Shown here: positions 15,612 to 21,724 of the stretch, in pieces
Numbering within the stretch: the first letter of the stretch is position 1
How the letters are laid out: the number at the start of each line of letters is the position of its first letter
DNA from: UM-FILTER-42-14 sp964586055
Lineage (GTDB): Bacteria > Patescibacteriota > Microgenomatia > UBA1400 > PJMF01
Reading direction: 5' to 3'
NCBI GenBank assembly: GCA_964586055.1
Contig: CAZPFX010000014.1
Span: 1 to 23,656, forward strand
DNA length: 23,656 nt
Position numbers and translations under genes: made by a program
The notes under the pieces: model-generated
Databases searched by the model: none
What the model saw: the letters and a program-made list of their open reading frames with translations, nothing else
What the model was told of the DNA's origin: nothing

Positions 15612-17099
15612 ATGAAAATTTCTCCTTTATTTCGTAAGTCTCTAGTTGGCGTTGTTGTAATTGGTGGACTTGCTGTCGCTAGCGTTATTGGTAGAGAAAG
15701 CTATTCTGCTAATTTGACGAATGTATCGGTGACTCTTTCGAATTCGAGACTCTCATTTAAAGGTAAGTTGGCTGCTGGACACACCCTCGGAACTTCACAA
15801 ATAACAATTGGCACAAGTGGCGTCCCTTCTATTAGTACTGAGCATTTATACGCGGGACAAAATGTACGAATTGGAGAGCTATATAGTATGGGAAGTTATA
15901 CAGTTACTGAAGTTCCCAATGGCTCTACCACCACTTTTACCATTGGAGCTAATACCTTTGGAGACACCACTCTACTCGCTGGTGACTTCGACACCGGCGA
16001 TGATGTTATTGCTAGTCAATCTGGATCAATGACCGTTGCCTTCACAACTGCCAATGCTATCGCAAGTGGAATTTTTCAGGTATTAATACCTTCAGCAACA
16101 ACTGTTGGAGCCGATGGTATTCCAGACCCTGGAACATTTGACTTTGGCACTGCAGCACCTACCGTCACTTGCCCAGCCGATGTGGGCTCAACCTATGACT
16201 TTACAGCTGGAGCAGCCACTGCTTCCGCCGTATTAATTGGATCTCAGTGGTATCACTCATACATTTGTGCATACTCGGGAACAGGCGCCGTTGGAACAAG
16301 TTTTTCCACCATGACGATAAGTAATATTATCAATCCAGCTCCAAAAGATGCTGGCGATCCCAATCCTCACGTAGTCGGAACAGCTGACACCTACAAGCCA
16401 ATTATCCGCCATCTAAATAACGCTACTACACCAATAGACACAACTACAATTTCAATCGGCGCAATTGAAGCAGTCAGGGTTACAGCCACGGTTGCTCCAC
16501 AAATTACGTTTAGTATTGCTGGAACAACAGCGGGTTCGTACTGTGGATTAACAACTACTGTCGATACGGAAGCCACAGCAGTTCCGTTTGGAGAACTTAT
16601 TCTCGACACATTTGCTTCTGGCGCTCAAGCTCTTACTGTATCTACCAACGGAGCTGATGGATATTCTGTGACAGCAATTGAAAATGACCAATTATCAAGA
16701 AATAATACTGCGTGTACCGATGATGGTGTTGGCATCGCAAACTGCATCGTCGATACACTGGGCGATCAGGGTGGTATGGGCCACACAGCAACAGCATATG
16801 AAGACTGGACTGTTCCAACTAATAATGGCTTTGCTTACACGCTCGAGAATGTAGATGCTGCTGCTGCTGCGTTTCAATACTCTACGACCGCAGGTGCTTG
16901 CGCAGACGCAGGAGACTGTTATAGACAATTTGCAGATTTATATGACTCCACTCCACAAGATCCTGTAGAAATTTTCTCCAGCACTACTGTTGCTGATCTT
17001 GAAACAGTAAATGTGTGTTATAAAATCAGCATTGATTCTGTCCAAGCCGCCGGCGAGTACGAAAACTACATCACTTACACAGCTACGGCGAACTTTTAG
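15612..17099 (+). CDS. large secreted WxL-like surface protein
   Basis: From ATG 15612 this is a 495-aa exported protein with signal peptide MKISPLFRKSLVGVVVIGGL (cleavage near SYSA). The mature N-terminus, ANLTNVSVTLSNSRLSFKG, is a familiar start of CPR surface proteins. The first ~300 residues are Thr/Ser/Gly-rich beta structure. The last ~170 residues are homologous to the 255-aa protein at 12403: DGYSVTA, two Cys pairs (one as CADAGDC), W-T-V-P-x-N-N-G-F-A-Y, RQFAD and a final GEYENYITYTATANF strand resembling WxL C-termini. The TTG 39 nt upstream is in frame but overlaps the promoter and would spoil the signal peptide. It is followed after 9 nt by a DUF916-like gene. It may be an abundant envelope protein; this is inference. 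Confidence 0.78.
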   Translation: MKISPLFRKSLVGVVVIGGLAVASVIGRESYSANLTNVSVTLSNSRLSFKGKLAAGHTLGTSQITIGTSGVPSISTEHLYAGQNVRIGELYSMGSYTVTEVPNGSTTTFTIGANTFGDTTLLAGDFDTGDDVIASQSGSMTVAFTTANAIASGIFQVLIPSATTVGADGIPDPGTFDFGTAAPTVTCPADVGSTYDFTAGAATASAVLIGSQWYHSYICAYSGTGAVGTSFSTMTISNIINPAPKDAGDPNPHVVGTADTYKPIIRHLNNATTPIDTTTISIGAIEAVRVTATVAPQITFSIAGTTAGSYCGLTTTVDTEATAVPFGELILDTFASGAQALTVSTNGADGYSVTAIENDQLSRNNTACTDDGVGIANCIVDTLGDQGGMGHTATAYEDWTVPTNNGFAYTLENVDAAAAAFQYSTTAGACADAGDCYRQFADLYDSTPQDPVEIFSSTTVADLETVNVCYKISIDSVQAAGEYENYITYTATANF

Positions 17100-17108
17100 A
17101 AAAAATAT

Positions 17109-18152
17109 ATGAAACAACTGCCTGCCACTTTGACAAAAACTCTCTCGGTTATTGCTCTTGCCTCTTTTTCAGCTCTCTTTATTTCTAACTTAGCCTTTGC
17201 TCAAAACGCTCCCAGCGCCATGACTATTACCGCTATCCCTCCCCGCCTCGGTGAAGAAGGTATGCTGCGATTAACACCAGGTGAAAAAACACAAACAGAT
17301 GTCAGAGTGAGAAACTCAACAGATAAAGCCATCACAATCGATTCTTCGGTCATTGATTTCATCGTCGGTGAAGATGGCGTCACCCCAATTCCTCTTGAGG
17401 GATCTGAAAATATTGATAACCGTTGGAGTCTTAGCTCTTGGGTCGCCTTAGTTCCAGGCCAACAAGTTGTTCAGCCAAATGAAACTGCCGGCCTAGCAGT
17501 TGTTATCGATACACCAATTGACGCCCTTCCTGGTGGTCACTACGCCATGATCACCCATCAACCAGTGTCTGGTGCTCTTGAACTAGACGGTAACGGAGCT
17601 GGATCTGGAGTAAATCAGCGCGTTGGCACTCTTCTTTACGCCATCGTTGAAGGACCTATCCAAGAATCAGCCTTCGTCCGCAACTTCACCTTCCCAAGCT
17701 GGTCAGAATTCGGACCAGTTCCTTACAACTTTGTAGTTGAGAATGGCTCTGATGTCCATATCAGACCACAGATCGCTATCGAGATTCATAATTTATTTGG
17801 TCAAAAAGTTGAAACAATCACACAAGAAACCAAGAATATCTTTCCTCTCGATAGAAGAAGCTTCGAGGGCCAATGGAATCGCATCTGGGGCTTTGGACCA
17901 TACACTGCCAAGCTCGTCATGAGTTACGGCGCTCAAGGAGCGGTGGTCATCGCTAAAACTAGCTTCTGGTTATTGCCAATCAAACTCATGATCGCCATCG
18001 TCACCATGCTCGGTATCTTCATCATCGCTGGTATGTCGATCAGACGACACATTATGCATCGAAAGAATGATCAGTCGAAGCGCATCCAAGAACTTGAGAC
18101 TCAGGTGAAGCAGATGCAGAATCAGTCAGAGACTGATCAACCACAAAACTAA
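17109..18152 (+). CDS. DUF916/WxLIP-like membrane-anchored protein (second copy)
   Basis: The 347-aa protein has a signal peptide (1-31, ending AFA), an ectodomain opening MTITAIPPRL (38-47) with LTPGEKTQ and VIDF strands aligned to the 13172 paralogue, a second beta domain with PGGHYAMI and FGPYTAKL, a membrane helix near 286-308 and a cytoplasmic coiled-coil tail rich in Gln/Glu. The order matches DUF916/WxL-interacting proteins: beta-sandwich ectodomains, one C-terminal helix and a basic stop-transfer RRHIMHRK. It sits 9 nt after its WxL-like neighbour and 6 nt before the Ig-like protein gene, so the three are likely one operon. The coiled-coil tail is lacking in the first copy and could contact a cytoplasmic partner. 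Confidence 0.78.
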   Translation: MKQLPATLTKTLSVIALASFSALFISNLAFAQNAPSAMTITAIPPRLGEEGMLRLTPGEKTQTDVRVRNSTDKAITIDSSVIDFIVGEDGVTPIPLEGSENIDNRWSLSSWVALVPGQQVVQPNETAGLAVVIDTPIDALPGGHYAMITHQPVSGALELDGNGAGSGVNQRVGTLLYAIVEGPIQESAFVRNFTFPSWSEFGPVPYNFVVENGSDVHIRPQIAIEIHNLFGQKVETITQETKNIFPLDRRSFEGQWNRIWGFGPYTAKLVMSYGAQGAVVIAKTSFWLLPIKLMIAIVTMLGIFIIAGMSIRRHIMHRKNDQSKRIQELETQVKQMQNQSETDQPQN

Positions 18153-18158
18153 AATAAT

Positions 18159-20060
18159 GTGTGCTCATTATCCAAACACTCCCTAAGCATCCGAAATAAT
18201 ATCTTTTTCCTTTTTTTTGCCTTGTTTTTTGGCGTTTCAATTGTCTCAAGTCAGGGAATTTTGCCCGGAGAAACAGCGGCCGAACCAAAGATCCGTTCTA
18301 CCACCGTCTCTGCCCTAGTTGTTGATCACCAAGATCCAAGTACACCAATTCTAGTTAGTCCAAAAGATGGTTCCTGGCTAAGCACATCGAAACCAGAATT
18401 CGTCTGGAAACCAGCCACTGATAATGAAGGCGTCGTCAAATACCAGCTCTACATAGACGGCACTCTCCACCAAGACTCAATCTCGCCTGAGAATGGCGAA
18501 ACCATGAGCTTCACGCCTTCCAATGGTCTCTCTGACGGCTCTCATACCTGGAAAATCGTCGCGCTTGACGCCGAAGGAAACAGTGCAGAGTCTGCGACCT
18601 GGAGCTTTAATATCGATACCTTATCGCCTGTTTTTGTGATCACGCAAGTTGGCAATGTCATTGCTAGTATTTCCAGTCAAGATCTTGATACTATCCCGGA
18701 AACGGCAATTGAAATTGATTCAGACAATCCAGTTCTGAAAGGAACAGGAGAGGCGAACTCTAGTGTGGTATTAACCATCCGTTTGCCAGATGGAACCACA
18801 ACTGAAGAAAAATTCGACATCGATGACCAGGGTACTTGGTCGATACAGTTAAAGAAACTTCCCAGAAATCAGATAATTTATCTCGACTTTGCAATTTCTG
18901 ATCGCGTTGGACACATTAGTATTCTCGAGAATGTGCCGATTATTGTTAAGCCGCTTAGCGTCACCATTCCCCTAATCACCGAACCCATTGAAGTGCCGAC
19001 CGTTCTTGAACCAATAATTGCTCCAATTCTTGAACCAGGAAAACTCATCGATGAAACTGTGATTGTCCCGAGTGATCTAGATTTACCCAGCTCCCTGCAA
19101 GACTTTGTTCAGGCGCTTCCAAGCTTCTTGGTTGGTCCTGCTACCAGAACTTTTCAATTTTCACTGGCCTTTCTCGCCCTAATCATTGCCCTAAGCCTGC
19201 CAAGCCTGAAGCTCAGCATCCTCCTAAATCGATTCAAAACTCATACCACCTTTAGCCTGCTTGGGGATATGCTCAGGGTAGTTGGCTTTTGGAAACATGG
19301 AAACCCTCAAGGAATAGCCATCGACAGCCTGGAACAAACTCCTGTTCGCTTCGCTAGCGTCATTTTTCAAGGCAAAACTACTGGTGGCCGTCCTCACACC
19401 GTGACAAAACTGACTGATAAGCATGGCATCTATAGTCGTCATAGCTTAACCCCTGGCACCTATCAGGCCAGCGTTCTCCAAGAAGAGCACCTCTTTCCGA
19501 CCATGCTCCAGCCAGACCCAGGCGTTGACTGGCAGCATTACTATCGCGGCACCGCCTTTGAGGTCCCAGAAGCCGACCAAGCTCCAGCCCTGTGTGCCGT
19601 TCTCGATCCCATCACTGAAGAGGAAACAGACCAAGCTCGTGGCGACCGAGTCTTAGAGATATCAAATCACAACTGGCCAATCGGAGCCCTGGTGCTAGTC
19701 GCTACCCTCTTCACGCCAACCCTTTGGAACCTTTTAGCTGTCGCCGGTTTTGTTTTTAGCTACCTAAATGGCAGAGAAAAGAAAAACGAACTGGAGCTTT
19801 TCTTAACCGACGAACAGGGAATTCCCCTCACTTATACGGTCGTGATGATTCATGATAATAAGAGCACCTATCCGGTTGATCTCACCCAAACGGACTCTAA
19901 CGGAGTCGCTAAACTGGCAGTTCCAAGTGACGCAGAATATGTACTGACGACCATCAAACACGGCTTTAGACTAACGACTGAACCAACCCATCCAGAATCA
20001 ATTAGAGTCAATCTTCCAACTCACGGACAGCTGAAACTCTCTCTCACTAAAATAAGCTAG
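18159..20060 (+). CDS. multidomain membrane protein with Ig-like and regulatory-like beta domains
   Basis: This 633-aa protein starts at GTG, 6 nt after the previous stop; an overlapping ATG is out of frame. It has an N-terminal signal or anchor (about 12-31), an Ig/fibronectin-like domain (about 58-155, with TPILVSPKDG and DGSHTWKI), a second Ig-like domain (about 186-265), a Pro/Glu/Ile-rich linker (266-310), and a membrane helix (331-353). A carboxypeptidase-regulatory-like beta domain (about 383-485) follows, with DKHGIYSRHSLTPGTY. A second hydrophobic stretch (507-535) that could span once or form a hairpin leads to a last beta domain with the same DSNGVAKLAVP logic. No enzyme motif is seen. 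The role may be structural in the envelope, with the DUF916-like and WxL-like neighbours. Confidence 0.72.
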   Translation: MCSLSKHSLSIRNNIFFLFFALFFGVSIVSSQGILPGETAAEPKIRSTTVSALVVDHQDPSTPILVSPKDGSWLSTSKPEFVWKPATDNEGVVKYQLYIDGTLHQDSISPENGETMSFTPSNGLSDGSHTWKIVALDAEGNSAESATWSFNIDTLSPVFVITQVGNVIASISSQDLDTIPETAIEIDSDNPVLKGTGEANSSVVLTIRLPDGTTTEEKFDIDDQGTWSIQLKKLPRNQIIYLDFAISDRVGHISILENVPIIVKPLSVTIPLITEPIEVPTVLEPIIAPILEPGKLIDETVIVPSDLDLPSSLQDFVQALPSFLVGPATRTFQFSLAFLALIIALSLPSLKLSILLNRFKTHTTFSLLGDMLRVVGFWKHGNPQGIAIDSLEQTPVRFASVIFQGKTTGGRPHTVTKLTDKHGIYSRHSLTPGTYQASVLQEEHLFPTMLQPDPGVDWQHYYRGTAFEVPEADQAPALCAVLDPITEEETDQARGDRVLEISNHNWPIGALVLVATLFTPTLWNLLAVAGFVFSYLNGREKKNELELFLTDEQGIPLTYTVVMIHDNKSTYPVDLTQTDSNGVAKLAVPSDAEYVLTTIKHGFRLTTEPTHPESIRVNLPTHGQLKLSLTKIS

Positions 20061-20420
20061 AATACTATAGGTTCGAGACCTGTTTTCGCCCTAGTTTTGG
20101 GTGTTATACTCTACCTTCGCAATAACTACTGATTAAATATAAGTATAGATACGTATAAGCAGTATTCCCGCATTTTTCCTGTAGTATTAACGCAAGCCTG
20201 GTTATTTTTACCGCAAAGTGATTTTTCTGACTATAAATACTACTTTCTGATAGGTTCTAGAATCAATTCTTGAGTAAAATAACCACACCCGAAGGAGTCA
20301 GGTTCATTTTCAGCTAGTTAGTAATGGAAAAAATGTGGCCGTTACGGGCTCGCCCCTACATACTTTGATCTATTTTCACATCAAGTTCCCGCCTGTAAAA
20401 TCAATCCAGGCGAAAAAGAC
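20061..20420. other. 360-bp non-coding region between convergent genes
   Basis: No credible ORF is seen. A small hairpin with T-arm-like sequence (about 20066-20082) lies just after the surface operon and is followed by TTTT, so it could act as a weak terminator. An extended -10 element TGTTATACT (20102-20110, plus strand) has only a poor -35. A 6-bp stem (CGCCTG/CAGGCG) lies near 20391-20413 by the 3' end of the PaaX-like gene. A plus-strand transcript from the -10 element would be non-coding. Confidence 0.4.
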
Positions 20421-21167
20421 TTATAGTGTAAGGAGTCGCTGTATTATTATCAGAACTTCGCTTCCCCTGGGACTGCCTGGAAAGTAATAACTACTGAAGC
20501 CAACATCGATAGTCAAGGCTGAAAGCAACCGATCAAAGAGTGAAGGAATGCGAGCTTTTTGTTGAATGGTCAATCGCGAAGAGCCATTTTCATCCCCTAG
20601 CAATTGCCTAGCTTCTTTGCTAGCTCCAGAGTAGATATCTATCAGCGACTCCAGGGTGTATTTTTCTACTACTATCGGACGCTCTGTTCCAAACTGCCAC
20701 TCTGCCACACCAAAGCACAATACGGCCCCTATGTAGAGCCTCTGAAGCGACTCTAAGACTACGGCTGGCAACTGGCGAGGATACAGATAAACACCTCTAC
20801 TTAAGGCCACGGCTCTGTGTTCTAAGAGAAGAGATCGCAGATATCTGAACTGCAGATCACTCTTGGGAGCTTGGAGAAAGACTAGACAGACCCAAGAACC
20901 GTCCCAATCATGCCACGAGGGATTCAGAGAGGGGAACAATCCTACTAAGGCGTTTTTGCCGTCATTGGTGAGGTAGTATCTTTTCTTACCCTGAGCCCGC
21001 TCACTACTGATCAACAGCTTCTTCTCTAAGACATGGAGTAAAGACCTGAAACCAGAGTCAGAGAGGTCTGGAACTAACTTCCTTAGTTGGGCAACTGAAA
21101 GTGAGAGCGGTTGTTTAAGACCTTCTGTAAAGAGAGACAAGAGGAGTATTTGTGAGTTCTTTTTCAT
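20421..21167 (-). CDS. PaaX-like transcriptional regulator
   Basis: The 248-aa protein has an N-terminal winged helix-turn-helix (about 1-78, with LSDSGFRSLLHVLEKKLL as recognition helix region and GKKRYYLTNDG as wing) and a central Cas2-like ferredoxin domain typical of PaaX proteins (about 86-160, beginning HDWDGSWVCLVFLQ, compare YDGKWRLVIFD-type starts). A helical C-terminal domain follows. PaaX proper represses phenylacetate genes; CPR bacteria carry many PaaX-like proteins of unknown target. No catabolic genes are nearby, and the gene stands alone, convergent with the surface operon and divergent from the giant surface protein. A role in regulating the latter is possible but unproven. 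No Shine-Dalgarno is visible before the ATG. Confidence 0.75.
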   Translation of the reverse strand: MKKNSQILLLSLFTEGLKQPLSLSVAQLRKLVPDLSDSGFRSLLHVLEKKLLISSERAQGKKRYYLTNDGKNALVGLFPSLNPSWHDWDGSWVCLVFLQAPKSDLQFRYLRSLLLEHRAVALSRGVYLYPRQLPAVVLESLQRLYIGAVLCFGVAEWQFGTERPIVVEKYTLESLIDIYSGASKEARQLLGDENGSSRLTIQQKARIPSLFDRLLSALTIDVGFSSYYFPGSPRGSEVLIIIQRLLTL

Positions 21168-21205
21168 GATTTTTTGCTCTTATCTGGTTATGGTCGTTCT
21201 TTCAC

Positions 21206-21336
21206 GGGTTAGCTTCGTACAATCTGCTTACTCCCGCAGTATATTCGTCAGTATATGTATAGCATAAACAGGCATATGCCGAGTTGTTCACACTTGACCT
21301 ACCCGAAGCCCTACTTTCTTCATTTGTAAGCAGATT
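21206..21336. ncRNA. possible structured RNA (pseudoknot-like pairing)
   Basis: The crossing stems of 11 bp and 6 bp described for this gap would form a compact fold if transcribed. GGG (21206-21208) could extend the shorter stem by pairing with the CC/CCC after CGAAGC, with a small bulge. Strand is undetermined. If on the minus strand it would lie in the 5' leader of the PaaX-like gene. This is a hypothesis from base pairing only. Confidence 0.22.
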
Positions 21337-21622
21337 TTCTGCCTCTTTATAAGGATTCCCGCCTGGTAGAGCCTCCTTTTTGTTCACTTGTTTAAATAGT
21401 ACTTCACAAAGAATCGATTTACAAGCAGTATTCACACTGGGTGTAAATCCGTGCATAACCACCCCCTTACTACCTCGACAAGGCCTGCTACCACAAGTGG
21501 TGCTATAAATTGACCTCTTCTGATCACAGTGAAAAGTTGTGAAAGCTGTATGTACCACTACTGCCTTTTCCCCAAGTGAGGCTTGTTAACTTTCTTGAGG
21601 GAATTCCCCGAGTAACTGCTTG

Positions 21623-21651
21623 TTGACCCGTAGAACCAGGCTTTATAGACT
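21623..21651 (+). promoter_or_regulatory. candidate promoter of the giant surface-protein gene
   Basis: TTGACC (21623-21628), a 17-nt spacer and TAGACT (21646-21651) precede ATG 21725 by about 73 nt. TATAGA at 21644-21649 gives a better -10 hexamer but only a 15-nt spacer. It is the best pair seen in this gap on the plus strand. Confidence 0.35.
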
Positions 21652-21724
21652 GATTGCACACCAGATAACATGTCTAATGAATCTGGTACGAAACATAAAC
21701 CGAAACTAGTACGAAGTAACCTAA

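Larger units (their letters stand above)
21168..21724. other. 557-bp non-coding region with crossing inverted repeats
   Basis: This gap lies between the divergent PaaX-like and giant surface-protein genes. AATCTGCTTAC (21221-21231) is perfectly complementary to GTAAGCAGATT (21326-21336). Just before the first arm, GCTTCG (21212-21217) is complementary to CGAAGC (21304-21309). The two pairings cross, as in an H-type pseudoknot, and the connecting segment holds the palindrome GGCATATGCC (21271-21280). Smaller hairpins are GCAGATTTTCTGC (21330-21342) and ACCACAAGTGGT (about 21490-21501). None matches RNase P, tmRNA or 6S RNA landmarks I know. A minus-strand open frame of 118 codons here has no protein-like features. 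Confidence 0.45.

Noticed and set aside
20066..20082. A tRNA T-arm-like hairpin (loop TTCGAGA with a 5-bp stem) after the second surface operon
   Set aside because: No matching acceptor, D-arm or anticodon arm lies upstream; the preceding bases are the end of a coding gene. It is a small hairpin, not a tRNA or a clear attachment site.
20157..21433. Direct repeat AAGCAGTATTC (20157-20167 and 21423-21433) and repeated TTCCCGC words flanking the PaaX-like gene
   Set aside because: Repeats of 10-11 nt at this spacing are expected by chance in a window this large; no inverted termini, target duplication or transposase accompany them.
21202..21558. Minus-strand open frame of 118 codons beside the PaaX-like gene
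   Set aside because: It starts with GTG, is Cys-rich without pattern, has no recognisable domain, and overlaps the inverted-repeat region. An AAGGAGG inside it precedes no sensible start.
20061..21724. Search for CRISPR repeats, RNase P RNA or tmRNA in the non-coding stretches
   Set aside because: No regularly spaced repeats and none of the conserved landmarks of RNase P RNA or tmRNA were found on either strand by eye.
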